Shown here: positions 46,498 to 55,825 of the stretch, piece after piece
How the letters are laid out: every line of letters begins with the position of its first letter
Numbering within the stretch: position 1 is the first letter of the stretch
NCBI GenBank assembly: GCA_910574285.1
Contig: CAJTAL010000001.1
Location: forward strand, 186,001 to 250,000
DNA length: 64,000 nucleotides
Direction of reading: 5' to 3'
Source of the DNA: Lachnospiraceae bacterium
Lineage (GTDB): Bacteria; Bacillota; Clostridia; Lachnospirales; Lachnospiraceae
Program-made: the position numbers and the translations under genes
The notes under the pieces: model-generated
The model's database searches: none
The model's input: the letters and a program-made list of their open reading frames with translations, nothing else
Told to the model about the DNA's origin: nothing

Positions 46498-47280
46498 CTA
46501 TTTCATACGCTCTGCTTTGATGTGTTCTAATTCCGTGAACACATAATCATTGACTACTTTAATATAGGTTCCCTTCATTCCGGAAGAACGTGACTCGATC
46601 ACTCCCGCGCTTTCAAACTTTCTGAGGGCATTGACGATCACCGATCTGGTAATCCCCACCCGGTCCGCAATCTTGCTGGCAACCAGAATCCCTTCCGTTC
46701 CGTTCAGCTCTTCAAAGATATGGATGATCGCTTCCAACTCGGAATAAGAAAGGGTACTGATGGCAGACTGGACAATATGCTCTTTCCTGGTCTCTTCCGC
46801 ATTCTCTTCATTCACAGACCGAAGCATCTCCAACCCCACTACCGTCGTACCGTATTCGCTTAATATAATATCGTCGATCTCGTACATCTGCCCTTTCTTA
46901 TAAATGAACAATGTACCCAGACGTTCCCCTGCAATATCGATGGGAGTTATGATTGCCTGGTACCCAGATACTGCTTCTTCCGAGAACCCCAACGTCTGCA
47001 GATTTACATTTTCCTTCGTCGATAATATACTCAGCAGCCTTTCGTTGAGCATTACGTCGATATGCCGCCCGACCTCCTGCTCGATCAGTTCCCTGATACA
47101 CGGTACTTCTTTACATTCGCTCTGCCCCAGTATCTTCCCCTTCCTGCTAACTACTAACACATTGGAATCCAAGATTTCAGTAAGTACATCACAGATATCA
47201 TTAAATACTACCTTACTTGAATTATTATTGTGCAGTAATTTATTGATTTTTCTGGTCTTATCTAACAACTGTACACTCAT
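46498..47280 (-). CDS. codY: Global repressor CodY
   Basis: CodY senses branched-chain amino acids and GTP and represses nitrogen, metabolic and virulence genes in Firmicutes. The 260 residues contain the GAF-like ligand domain (NDICDVLTEILDSNVLVVSRKGK) and the winged helix-turn-helix (SKIADRVGITRSVIVNALRK, FESAGVIESRSSGMKGTYIK). The start is the second ATG (MSVQLLDKTRKINK), seven bases after GGAGG. It follows topA and has its own promoter. Confidence 0.96.
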   Translation of the reverse strand: MSVQLLDKTRKINKLLHNNNSSKVVFNDICDVLTEILDSNVLVVSRKGKILGQSECKEVPCIRELIEQEVGRHIDVMLNERLLSILSTKENVNLQTLGFSEEAVSGYQAIITPIDIAGERLGTLFIYKKGQMYEIDDIILSEYGTTVVGLEMLRSVNEENAEETRKEHIVQSAISTLSYSELEAIIHIFEELNGTEGILVASKIADRVGITRSVIVNALRKFESAGVIESRSSGMKGTYIKVVNDYVFTELEHIKAERMK

Positions 47281-47306
47281 TGACATACCTCCATCCTTTG
47301 AAAGTT

Positions 47307-47335
47307 ATATTATCATACAATTCTTCCTTTTACAA
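47307..47335 (-). promoter_or_regulatory. Promoter of codY
   Basis: On the minus strand -35 TTGTAA (47330-47335) and -10 TAATAT (47307-47312) are spaced by 17 bp in the 67-bp gap after topA. Confidence 0.55.
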
Positions 47336-47347
47336 TGAATTTCCAAA

Positions 47348-49438
47348 TTATTTTTTATTTTCCTTATTATTTTCTTTATTTTCTACATATCCGCACTGTC
47401 CGTCGCTGCAAAGAAGCTTGTTCCCCTTCTCAACCATATAATTTCCACATCTCGGACATCTCTTCACGGATGGTTTCTGCCATGACATAAATTCACATTC
47501 CGGATTATCTTCACATCCATAATATTTTCTGCCTTTTTTCGTCTTGCGGATCACCACATCCTTCCCGCACACCGGACACGGTACGCCGATCTTCTCAAGA
47601 TAAGGCTTTGTATTCCGGCATTCCGGGAATCCCGGACAAGCCAGGAACTTACCGTGCGGCCCGTACTTAATGACCATGTTCCTGCCGCACTGGTCACAGA
47701 TCACATCCGTCACCTCATCCTCGATCTTCACCTGTTCCTGCTCTTCCTCTGCTTTTTCAACCGCCTCTTCAAGATCCGGATAGAAATTCTCTATAATCGT
47801 CTTCCACTTCACCTTGCCCTCTGCGACACCGTCCAGAAGACTCTCCATGTTGGCTGTAAAATTCACATCCACAATACTCGGGAAGGATTCCGTCATGATA
47901 TGATTCACAACCTCGCCGATCTCTGTCAGATAGAGATTCTTATTCTCCTTCGCCACATAACGTCTGGCAATAATGGTGGAGATCGTCGGCGCATAGGTAC
48001 TCGGACGTCCGATTCCTAATTCTTCCAGGGTCTTCACCAGGGCTGCTTCCGTGTAGTGAGCCGGCGGCTGTGTAAAATGCTGCTTCGTCTCAAACTCCGT
48101 CTTCGACAGCTTCGTATCCCGGTCCAATCCCTTCATCAGAACGTTGCTCTTCTCTTTCTCTTCTTCCGCTTCCATATAGACGGAACGAAAACCTTCGAAT
48201 ACGATCTTTGACGCCGCGACGGTGAACCGATACTGTCCGGCCCCGATCTTCACGGAGGTCGTCTCATATCTTGCCGGCTGCATCCTGCTGGCCACGAACC
48301 GTTTCCACACAAGCTGATACAGGCGGAACTGGTCTCTGCTGAGCGACTCTTTGACAGCCGCGGGAGTACGGCTTACATCCGTGGGCCGGATCGCTTCATG
48401 CGCGTCCTGGATATTTTTACTGCCGCTGCCCTTGCCTGTCTCGCCGGCCGCCACATATTCATTCCCATAATTCGCCGCTATATACTCCCGCACATTCGCG
48501 TCTGCTTCTTCCGATACTCTGGTGGAATCCGTACGCAGATATGTGATAAGGCCCACCGTCCCGTTTCCTTTGATGTCGATTCCCTCGTAGAGCTGCTGCG
48601 CGATCCGCATCGTCTTTGCCGTAGCAAAATTCAGCGCCTTGGACGCCTCCTGCTGCAGCGTACTGGTGATAAAAGGAATCGGCGCCTTCTTCGTCCTCTC
48701 TCCTTTGTGAATATCCTCTATCTTGTACTCCGCCGTCTCTATCTCTTTCAGGATCTCGTCTAACTCTTCTTTGGAACGGATCGTCATCTTCTTCTCATCC
48801 GTCCCGTAAAACTTGGCCGTCAGAGGCTTCTTCTCCCCCTCTACCTTCAGATCCACATCCAGAGTCCAATACTCCTCCGGAATAAATGCATTGATCTCGT
48901 CTTCCCGGTCAGCGATAATCCGAAGAGCCACAGACTGGACCCGTCCGGCGCTTAAGCCCCTCTTGACCTTCGCCCACAGAAGCGGGCTGATTCTGTACCC
49001 AACCACCCTGTCCAGAACCCGTCTTGCCTGCTGGGCGTCCACCAGGTCCATATCAATCTCTCTGGCATTCTTAAGCGACGCCTTCACCGCATTCTTCGTG
49101 ATCTCGTTAAAGCTGATCCGGTATGTCTTCTTATCCTCGAGTTTCAGCGCCTGACTCAGATGCCAGGATATCGCTTCTCCCTCCCGGTCAGGGTCTGTCG
49201 CGAGGTATACTTTATCCGCTTTCTTCACTTCTTTGCGAAGCCCCGCAAGAATATCTCCTTTTCCGCGGATCGTAATATATTTGGGCTCATAATCATGCTC
49301 TACGTCAACTCCTAGCTGACTCTTAGGCAGATCCCTTACGTGGCCGTTGGACGCGGTCACCACATAATTACTTCCTAAAAACTTTTTGATCGTCTTCACC
49401 TTGGCAGGTGACTCCACGATTACAAGATAGCGTGCCAT
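47348..49438 (-). CDS. topA: DNA topoisomerase I
   Basis: TopA relaxes negative supercoils. The 696 residues have the Toprim domain (LVIVESPAKVKTIKKFLG, DPDREGEAISWHL), the catalytic Tyr in TYLRTDSTRVS, and three C-terminal zinc-ribbon repeats (CDQCGRNM, CPVCGKDV, CPRCGNYM). The very end is a Lys/Asn-rich tail. It is encoded between dprA and codY, the order usual in Lachnospiraceae. Confidence 0.96.
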   Translation of the reverse strand: MARYLVIVESPAKVKTIKKFLGSNYVVTASNGHVRDLPKSQLGVDVEHDYEPKYITIRGKGDILAGLRKEVKKADKVYLATDPDREGEAISWHLSQALKLEDKKTYRISFNEITKNAVKASLKNAREIDMDLVDAQQARRVLDRVVGYRISPLLWAKVKRGLSAGRVQSVALRIIADREDEINAFIPEEYWTLDVDLKVEGEKKPLTAKFYGTDEKKMTIRSKEELDEILKEIETAEYKIEDIHKGERTKKAPIPFITSTLQQEASKALNFATAKTMRIAQQLYEGIDIKGNGTVGLITYLRTDSTRVSEEADANVREYIAANYGNEYVAAGETGKGSGSKNIQDAHEAIRPTDVSRTPAAVKESLSRDQFRLYQLVWKRFVASRMQPARYETTSVKIGAGQYRFTVAASKIVFEGFRSVYMEAEEEKEKSNVLMKGLDRDTKLSKTEFETKQHFTQPPAHYTEAALVKTLEELGIGRPSTYAPTISTIIARRYVAKENKNLYLTEIGEVVNHIMTESFPSIVDVNFTANMESLLDGVAEGKVKWKTIIENFYPDLEEAVEKAEEEQEQVKIEDEVTDVICDQCGRNMVIKYGPHGKFLACPGFPECRNTKPYLEKIGVPCPVCGKDVVIRKTKKGRKYYGCEDNPECEFMSWQKPSVKRCPRCGNYMVEKGNKLLCSDGQCGYVENKENNKENKK

Positions 49439-49562
49439 ATCTCTGCTTCCTCCAATATATTATCATTCATCCCGCCGTTGTGCAGCGCTGCAAGTTTGAC
49501 GCAATGTTGCCTGCAACGGGGTCTTTGACATACCCGGCAGTTTTTCTTCGATCATAGTCCTG

Positions 49563-50642
49563 TCAGCGGGTCTTACTATAATAATTCTTCGACACTTCCC
49601 GGATATAGCCTTTTAATTCCAGAGAAGTCAGAATTTGCAGTAACTCAGACGCACAGAATCCTGTCTCTTCTAATAACTGACTAATCCCCTTTGGGAAGAA
49701 ACCGAAACAACTATACACCACATTTTCGTGATTTTCAAGCGTTTTTTTATTTTTGTCTGATTTTTGAACTGCCGGACCTCTGAGGACTTTTAATTCCGCC
49801 AGAAGATCCTCCGGTGAAATCAGTATTCCCGCGCCCTGCCGGATTAATCGGTGGCACCCCTGGCTTAACCGGCTTGTCACCGGCCCCGGAAGGGCATAGA
49901 CGTCCTTTCCTTGCTCCAGTGCCAAATCTGCCGTGATCAGAGATCCGCTCCGTTCTCTTGCCTCCATTACCAGTATGACATCGGAAAAACCGCTGATGAT
50001 CCGGTTCCTTAAGGGAAAATACACCGGAAGTGGAGGACGTCCGGGAGGCTGCTCTGATATCAGTCCTCCGCACACCTGGATATCCATATACAGTCCGATA
50101 TGCTCTCTGGGATAGCAGATATCTACTCCGTTTCCCAGTATACCATATGTCGTCCCTCCTCCGTTTAATGCTCCCCTCTGGCCGGCGCCGTCGATCCCTC
50201 TGGCCATTCCGCTTATGACTTGTATCCCATTCTGTGCCAGGCATTCCCCATATTCAAGCGCCGTCTCTTCCCCGTACGGCGTGCACTTTCTCGCCCCCAC
50301 GATGGCAGCGCTTAAACGGTCTTCCTCCGGAAGCCGCCCCTTTACATACAATGCGTACGGCGCGTCGTCTATCTGCCGCAGCCTGTTCGGGTACTGCTTC
50401 GAGAAATACGGGATAAACCGGATATTCTTTTCCGCCAGCCGCTGCCAGTCTTTCTCTATGTCTTTATCCTTTCTGGCATGCAGAATTGCTTCTACGTCTC
50501 TGTCCTCAAGAAAATCCAAAAATCTAAGTTGTATTTCTTCTATATAATATACGGCTCTCCCCTCTCCATATTCTTCTCTTAACAATCTTTTTTTCTTCGC
50601 CGACACTCCCTGCATCGCCGCAAGCCAGTATTCATACACCAT
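49563..50642 (-). CDS. dprA: DNA-processing protein DprA
   Basis: DprA loads RecA on incoming single-stranded DNA in natural transformation. The 359 residues show the Rossmann-type core IVGARKCTPYGEE, ISGMARGIDGAGQRGAL and GNGVDICYPREH, plus a C-terminal winged helix (ISQLLEETGFCASELLQIL). It follows comM and precedes topA. Presence of dprA and comM alone does not prove competence, since clostridia retain them widely. Confidence 0.93.
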   Translation of the reverse strand: MVYEYWLAAMQGVSAKKKRLLREEYGEGRAVYYIEEIQLRFLDFLEDRDVEAILHARKDKDIEKDWQRLAEKNIRFIPYFSKQYPNRLRQIDDAPYALYVKGRLPEEDRLSAAIVGARKCTPYGEETALEYGECLAQNGIQVISGMARGIDGAGQRGALNGGGTTYGILGNGVDICYPREHIGLYMDIQVCGGLISEQPPGRPPLPVYFPLRNRIISGFSDVILVMEARERSGSLITADLALEQGKDVYALPGPVTSRLSQGCHRLIRQGAGILISPEDLLAELKVLRGPAVQKSDKNKKTLENHENVVYSCFGFFPKGISQLLEETGFCASELLQILTSLELKGYIREVSKNYYSKTR

Positions 50643-50654
50643 ATTTCCCTGTCC

Positions 50655-50736
50655 TTTCCGTCATCTTCAACCCATTATCTTCAATCCGTTATCCAATCCG
50701 TCATCTTCAATCCATCGTCTTCAATCCGTCATCTTC
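50655..50736. repeat. Six tandem copies of a 14-bp unit between comM and dprA
   Basis: Read on the minus strand the unit is GAAGATGACGGATT, at 50723-50736, 50709-50722, 50695-50708, 50683-50694 (12 bp), 50669-50682 and 50655-50668, with few changes. Copies 1 and 3 are identical. The first copy contains the comM stop codon (TGA) and the array runs to within 13 bp of the dprA start. Confidence 0.9.
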
Positions 50737-52267
50737 CCCAATACTTCTTGTCCATTGTCCGGTAGGCAATCGCCTCTTTCAGGTGATGCTCCCTGATCCT
50801 CCCGCCACCGTCCAGATCAGCGATCGTCCTGGCCGTCTTTATGATCTTATGGTATGTCCTAGCCGTAAGTTCCAGAGATGTGAACGCCTGGCGCATCAGC
50901 CTCTCTTCCCCACTTCCGAGACTGCAGAACTCCCTTAATTCGTTCACACCCAACATGGAATTCGTCCGGATATTCCGCCCCTTATATCTTTCCTTCTGTA
51001 TATCTCTCGCTTTGCACACTCTGTCCCGGATCTTCGCGGAACTCTCCTGCCTCCTTTCTCCGGTAAGCGTCTCATACCGAATCTTTGGAGTCTCCACGCA
51101 GATATCGATTCGGTCTAAGAACGGCTGGCTTATCTTCCCCAGGTATTGCTGTATCTGGAAGGGCGTGCATGTACATTTATTAAAGTCCGGATAATTCCCG
51201 CAGGGACAGGGGTTCATGGCGCAGATTAAGATAAAATCCGCCGGGAATACGAAGTTTCCCTGACTCCTTGTGATCCGGATCTGCCGCTCCTCCAACGGCT
51301 GTCTTAAAACCTCCAGGACAGGTTTCTGAAATTCTGCCAGCTCGTCCAGAAACAGGACGCCCCCGTGGGCCAGACTAATCTCTCCCGGCGCCGGAAATGC
51401 GCCGCCCCCGATCAAGGCTGCCTTTGTCACCGTATGGTGGACGCTTCGAAAGGGTCTTCCTGTTATCAATGGATGCTCCTTATCCACCATCCCGAGGACA
51501 CTGTATATCTTCGTGATCTCAATGCTTTCCTCCCGTACGGGAGGCGGCAGGATCGTCGGCACTCTCTTTGCTATCATAGATTTCCCGCTTCCGGGCGGCC
51601 CTATCAGGAGCAGATTATGCCCTCCTGCCACCGCCACTTCCGCTGCCCGCTTTACCGCCTCCTGGCCCTGTATATCACTGTAGTCCTCTGCCGCTTCTCC
51701 TGATTTTTGCCACCCTTCTTTCTGCATCCCTTCTGATACCGTCCCGCTCTTACATTCTCCGCTCAGATACCGGCAGGCCTCCATAAGATGCGACGCCCCC
51801 AGTATCTCCATCCCTTCCACCAAAGCTCCTTCCCGCACGTTCCTCGATGGGAGGATGCACTTCCTGTACCCTTCCTCCTTTGCCTGCATTACGACAGGAA
51901 GAACTCCCGCCACCTCCTTAATACTTCCGTCCAGTCCCAGTTCCCCGACAACCAGCGTGTCTCTGATCTGTTCCTCCGGAAAGAATCCCATGGATGCCAG
52001 GATTGCCAGTGCGATGGGCAGATCGAAGGACGCCCCTTTTTTGCGCACTGTTGCCGGAGCCAGATTGACGATGATCTTCTTCACAGGAAGCTGTATTCCT
52101 GAATTGCGGATTGCGGTTCTGACTCTTTCTGAAGCCTCCCTCACCTCCGAAGAAAGATAGCCTACCATATGAAACATTGGCAGACCATTGCTGACATCCG
52201 CCTCTACATGGACCATCTCGACATGAAGACCCTGGATAGCCGCAGATAAAACCGTACTAAATGACAT
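50729..52267 (-). CDS. comM: ComM/YifB-family magnesium-chelatase-like AAA+ ATPase
   Basis: The 512 residues have an N-terminal Lon-protease-like fold (VHVEADVSNGLPMFHMVG), an AAA+ core with Walker A GPPGSGKSMIAKR, Walker B GVLFLDELAEF, and a Cys cluster CAMNPCPCGNYPDFNKCTC, and a C-terminal Mg_chelatase_C domain. In transformable bacteria ComM is a hexameric helicase that promotes branch migration. The start at MSFSTVLSAAIQG follows AAGGAGGCG. Upstream lie tandem 34-bp repeats that hold a promoter. Confidence 0.93.
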   Translation of the reverse strand: MSFSTVLSAAIQGLHVEMVHVEADVSNGLPMFHMVGYLSSEVREASERVRTAIRNSGIQLPVKKIIVNLAPATVRKKGASFDLPIALAILASMGFFPEEQIRDTLVVGELGLDGSIKEVAGVLPVVMQAKEEGYRKCILPSRNVREGALVEGMEILGASHLMEACRYLSGECKSGTVSEGMQKEGWQKSGEAAEDYSDIQGQEAVKRAAEVAVAGGHNLLLIGPPGSGKSMIAKRVPTILPPPVREESIEITKIYSVLGMVDKEHPLITGRPFRSVHHTVTKAALIGGGAFPAPGEISLAHGGVLFLDELAEFQKPVLEVLRQPLEERQIRITRSQGNFVFPADFILICAMNPCPCGNYPDFNKCTCTPFQIQQYLGKISQPFLDRIDICVETPKIRYETLTGERRQESSAKIRDRVCKARDIQKERYKGRNIRTNSMLGVNELREFCSLGSGEERLMRQAFTSLELTARTYHKIIKTARTIADLDGGGRIREHHLKEAIAYRTMDKKYWGR

Positions 52268-52300
52268 CTTACGCCTCCTTTTTTGATAGATTTTCATTAC

Positions 52301-52406
52301 TGTGGATTTCTTATTCTGTGAAAAATAATAAAATTATAGATTTCTTATTCTGTGAAAAACAATGAAATTATGGATTTCTCATTCTGTGAAAAACAATGGA
52401 TAAATG
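52301..52406. repeat. 34-bp tandem repeats carrying the comM promoter region
   Basis: Full copies are 52311-52344 and 52345-52378, with a partial third copy from 52379 and a partial copy before 52311. On the minus strand each contains TTTTTCACAGAAT and an AT-rich tail. A -10 TATAAT (52333-52338) in one copy and a -35 TTGTTT (52357-52362) in the next are spaced by 18 bp, so the array itself builds the probable comM promoter. Confidence 0.85.
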
Positions 52407-52446
52407 TTAATAGAATCTTAGAAAGAATATTATATTCTTTGAGAAT

Positions 52447-52485
52447 AAGATAAAACATACATATCTTCTATGTATGTTTTATCTT
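52447..52485 (-). terminator. Perfect 17-bp hairpin terminator
   Basis: 52447-52463 pairs perfectly with 52469-52485 (AAGATAAAACATACATA and its complement) around a 5-nt loop, with T-rich sequence on both sides. It lies 62 bp after the flippase-like gene. Confidence 0.75.
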
Positions 52486-52547
52486 AATATGATCCGACGC
52501 TATTTTCAAGAATTTCTGTCAGACAATTTATGACAGATTTCGACAAG

Positions 52548-53603
52548 TTACGGGGACGAAACAATATTTCTACACCCCCTTTTATCACTTCCGCATTTCC
52601 ATAGGCATATCATCATCACCGCGCTGATCAGCAGCATACCGTAGAAGCTGATTCCCCGGTTTACCAGGGTAACCGCCGCGATAGGGTGTCCGGCGTAGAT
52701 ACCGGCAAAGAGCTTCACAAACGCATATTCGCTGATCCCTGCAGCTCCCGGGAATGGCAGCAGCGCCGCCGTCATATACAGGACCGTCTGTAACAGATAT
52801 ATCTGTGCATATCCTGTCCCATATTCGCCCATAGCCAGATATACCATATAAGGAACACTGAACCAGCAGATCACCTGACATATACTGACTGCAAGCACCT
52901 TGCCCATAACCTTCGGTTCTCTGCGGATCAGATCGGCGCAGGTCTGAAAGTCACGGAACGCCACGTCAAGCTTATCTTCCCATTTCTTTTTATTTCCGCC
53001 AGGGAGACGTTCAATCAGACGATGCAGGATACGCAGAATGCGCTCTTTTAGTTTATAAGAAAATAATACTGACAGAAGTCCCGCGATAAATAAAATGTTC
53101 ATCAGAAAACCTGACGCCGCCAATATCAAAAGTTCCCCGGAAGGTTTCACCTTTCCCTGAACCCATGCGGCAGCCGCAAGTATCTCCATGAAAAACACGG
53201 CGATCTCAAAGCTTGCCAGCTCGGCTACCAGAGCCAGGGTTCCATGGGCCAGTTCTATCCCGTCCTTCTTCATCGCATAGAGCTGGGCGGGCTGCCCCCC
53301 GGTAGAGGACGGAGTGACAGAGCTGAAGAAAAAACCAATATAAGCGTACTTCATACCCTGCCAGAATGTAACCGGATATCCAAAGGAAGTAAGCAGAATC
53401 CGGATATTAACTCCTTCTGCAAGATGAAACACTTCTGCCAGTAAGATGCCTGCCACAAGAAAGGGAACGGAAGTCTGAGCCAGAGCCTCTCCCACTGTTC
53501 TGATATCCGTTCCCCGCAATAACAGGAAAAGTACCGCAGATATGAATACGAGAAAGATTACCACATACCGAAGCATCTTCTGTACAGACAGATTAGTATT
53601 CAT
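52548..53603 (-). CDS. Lysylphosphatidylglycerol synthase TM region-type (YbhN/UPF0104) membrane protein
   Basis: The 351 residues have about eight membrane helices with the UPF0104 landmarks GFFFSSVTPSSTGGQPAQLYAM, LLPFPGAAGISEYAFV and VNRGISFYGMLLI. This is the flippase-like part of MprF, without a lysyl-transferase domain. It may move lipids or lipid-linked glycans. I start at MNTNLSVQKML, which overlaps the 3' end of the deacetylase gene by 11 bp. Adjacent genes encode a deacetylase and a glycolipid-type glycosyltransferase. Confidence 0.85.
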   Translation of the reverse strand: MNTNLSVQKMLRYVVIFLVFISAVLFLLLRGTDIRTVGEALAQTSVPFLVAGILLAEVFHLAEGVNIRILLTSFGYPVTFWQGMKYAYIGFFFSSVTPSSTGGQPAQLYAMKKDGIELAHGTLALVAELASFEIAVFFMEILAAAAWVQGKVKPSGELLILAASGFLMNILFIAGLLSVLFSYKLKERILRILHRLIERLPGGNKKKWEDKLDVAFRDFQTCADLIRREPKVMGKVLAVSICQVICWFSVPYMVYLAMGEYGTGYAQIYLLQTVLYMTAALLPFPGAAGISEYAFVKLFAGIYAGHPIAAVTLVNRGISFYGMLLISAVMMICLWKCGSDKRGCRNIVSSP

Positions 53604-54303
53604 AAGCGTCCATCCTTTCAAACACATATCCCTGTTCAAGCAGGAGCGGAATTGCCTCTCTCAATGCTTCCAGCGTCCTTCCCGGCGCCCCCGCCGTCCC
53701 TCTTCCGTCATGAAGACACAAAACCGCGCCCGGAAATACACGTCTTAGTATCTTTTCCTTGATAGAATTTGCCGTTTCTCTGGCGGACCAGTCCTGGGCC
53801 ATCACGTCCCAGAGGATTAACTTCAGATCCATAGCCCGGATAAAGAACAGCGTCCACAGATTCAGATGCCCCCACGGGGGTCTGTAGTAGCGCGCCCGGC
53901 AGCCCATCGTTTCCAGTGTCCCTACAGATTCCCGGATATCCTCACGGATGAATCTTCGGCCGCGGAAAAGCGCGTTCTTATGCTCTACGGAGTGAATCCC
54001 GACAAGATGCCCCTCTTCCTTCATCCATTCGATGAGATCCGGATTCTCCCGTGCAAATTCTGCAACTACGAAGAAACTCGCTTTGATCCGGTACTGTTTC
54101 AGAAGACACAGGAGCTCGCCTGTATATTCCCTGCTTGGCCCGTCGTCAAAAGTAAGGTATAAGCGCCTGTCTGCCCGCCCCTCCTTAATACGCTTCCGGC
54201 TTTTCTGTTTCCACAGATATTTCAGACCGGCCGACGGGATCAGGCTGTAGCATAATAATGCGGCGCAGACCAATATCAGACCGAATATCATATAATTGTT
54301 CAT
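53593..54303 (-). CDS. Polysaccharide deacetylase (NodB-type), membrane-anchored
   Basis: The 236 residues have an N-terminal anchor (MIFGLILVCAALLCYSLI) and a NodB domain with LYLTFDDGPSREYTGE (catalytic and metal-binding Asp), VGIHSVEHKN (metal-binding His pair), RYYRPPWGHLN and VLCLHDGRG. Such enzymes remove acetyl groups from chitin-like or peptidoglycan sugars at the cell surface. The start follows AGTAGGAGG by nine bases. The stop overlaps the flippase-like gene. Confidence 0.9.
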   Translation of the reverse strand: MNNYMIFGLILVCAALLCYSLIPSAGLKYLWKQKSRKRIKEGRADRRLYLTFDDGPSREYTGELLCLLKQYRIKASFFVVAEFARENPDLIEWMKEEGHLVGIHSVEHKNALFRGRRFIREDIRESVGTLETMGCRARYYRPPWGHLNLWTLFFIRAMDLKLILWDVMAQDWSARETANSIKEKILRRVFPGAVLCLHDGRGTAGAPGRTLEALREAIPLLLEQGYVFERMDAYEY

Positions 54304-54389
54304 CTTCATATTCCTCCTACTGAATATCATCTAGTACAGCTTTTACAGCTTTGCATTCATCTTTACAATGATGTACCAGCGTTACATAA

Positions 54390-55562
54390 TCATGCTGACA
54401 TACTATGGCCTGTCCCTATATAGCACCGGTCTGCCGCATTATAATTTATTATGATATCAAACGCAGACAGATATCTTGCCCCTTGCCTCTTCATGACTCT
54501 TACCGCCTCAGAAAGCTCCGTCTCCATGATCTCCCGGCGCGCCTGTATCATACGTTCCTTCATCACTCCCAGTCTCCCGGGATCCTGCAGGATACTTCTT
54601 AATTCCTCTGTAAAATCTTCTTCCTCATCCCATACAACCTGCGCGAATCCTTTTTCCTGCGCATATCTGGCATTCACGATCTCCTGTTCCAGAAACGGCC
54701 GGATAATAAACATAGGGACTCTGCTCTGGATCAGCTCGAACAGCGTGATTCCGCCTGCTTTCGTTATAACCAGATCTGCCTTTCGCATATAGCTTCCGAT
54801 ATTGTCCACGTATCCTAACATTTCCACATCATCAAATTGCCCCGCCCATCTGTCGTATAGCTTCTGATTCTTTCCCGTGATCACGGTTGTCCGGATTCCC
54901 GGCATCTCATGCAGGGTGTATAATATATCCTCTAACCCTGGTATAATACCGAGCCCTCCGCCCATGACCAGGACGTTCTTCTCACCTTTCCGCTCCCCTG
55001 CCTCATATTCGGTCTTTCCAAGGAACTGCTGACGAACCGGCACTCCCGTTACCAGGATATCTTCAGGAGAAGCTCCCAGGCTGACCAGATTATCCTTCAC
55101 CTCTCTGGTCGGCGCCAGATAAAGATCCGTCTGCTTCGCATACCACTCTTTATGCATACTGATATCTGTGATGCTGGTGACAAGCGGAATCTGGCTGTCC
55201 GCCTTTGCTTTATAGGTAGCCGCCGCTTTCTCGCAGAACGGGTGCGTACATACGATCACATCCGGCGCGTATTCTTTCATCATTTTCCGAAACTTCTGAT
55301 AGACGACCGGTCCTCCCGGTTTGTTTCCGGAGTTCATCCTTCCTGAAATCTTATAGACCAGATTATAGATCCCGTGATACCGCTCCGCCACAAGACCAAA
55401 TATCTTATATAGAATCTTGCTGACGCGAGGATAAAAATACTCCGGCAGATCTTTCTGTATGATCACGGCATTCTTATCCTGCCGCATGAATTCCTCCCGG
55501 ATCGCATTTGCCGCCATCTCATGCCCAAATCCAAATCTTCCGCTTAATATCAATATCTTCAT
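54390..55562 (-). CDS. MurG/MGDG-synthase family glycosyltransferase
   Basis: The 390 residues start with the GT28-type motif LILSGRFGFGHEMAANAIREEF and contain VCTHPFCEKAAATYK, a C-terminal NDP-sugar site (LVMGGGLGIIPGLEDIL, ADLVITKAGGITLFELIQ) and VNARYAQEKGFAQV. This matches processive diacylglycerol glycosyltransferases such as UgtP. It probably makes glycolipids that anchor lipoteichoic acid, though acceptor and sugar are inferred. A hairpin-forming pair (55577-55586 with 55609-55618, ACTTACAAAA) lies in its leader. Confidence 0.87.
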   Translation of the reverse strand: MKILILSGRFGFGHEMAANAIREEFMRQDKNAVIIQKDLPEYFYPRVSKILYKIFGLVAERYHGIYNLVYKISGRMNSGNKPGGPVVYQKFRKMMKEYAPDVIVCTHPFCEKAAATYKAKADSQIPLVTSITDISMHKEWYAKQTDLYLAPTREVKDNLVSLGASPEDILVTGVPVRQQFLGKTEYEAGERKGEKNVLVMGGGLGIIPGLEDILYTLHEMPGIRTTVITGKNQKLYDRWAGQFDDVEMLGYVDNIGSYMRKADLVITKAGGITLFELIQSRVPMFIIRPFLEQEIVNARYAQEKGFAQVVWDEEEDFTEELRSILQDPGRLGVMKERMIQARREIMETELSEAVRVMKRQGARYLSAFDIIINYNAADRCYIGTGHSMSA

Positions 55563-55576
55563 GTGGATCCCCCTTC

Positions 55577-55618
55577 ACTTACAAAAGCATAAACTCTGTG
55601 CTGTCATTTTTTGTAAGT
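55577..55618 (-). repeat. 10-bp inverted repeat in the glycosyltransferase leader
   Basis: ACTTACAAAA at 55577-55586 and TTTTGTAAGT at 55609-55618 are perfect complements with a 22-nt loop, just before the ribosome site. The rest of the 240-bp gap to sigK shows no gene; it ends in the sigK terminator. Confidence 0.5.
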
Positions 55619-55787
55619 ATTATTCTATCCCTCAAATCTAAAGAACCCTGATATGTATTTCTAAACATATTCTGAAGATATCCTTGCCCTGTTCTTTCAA
55701 TTCTAAAGATTATCTAAAGAAGATGAAGATTGTCTTAGGAAGGTCAAACCGTACAGGCGCAAAGCTTTTATTATATAAAGAACGAAA

Positions 55788-55825
55788 AAACTGCGCGGAT
55801 ATATTTAAAAATATCCGCGCAGTTT
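55788..55825 (-). terminator. Terminator overlapping the end of sigK
   Basis: AAACTGCGCGGATAT (55788-55802) and ATATCCGCGCAGTTT (55811-55825) form a perfect 15-bp stem followed on the minus strand by T residues. The stem includes the last sigK codons and the stop. Confidence 0.85.

Noticed and set aside
52301-52406. Possible CRISPR or iteron origin upstream of comM
   Set aside because: Copies are directly adjacent without spacers, and no replication or partition gene is nearby.
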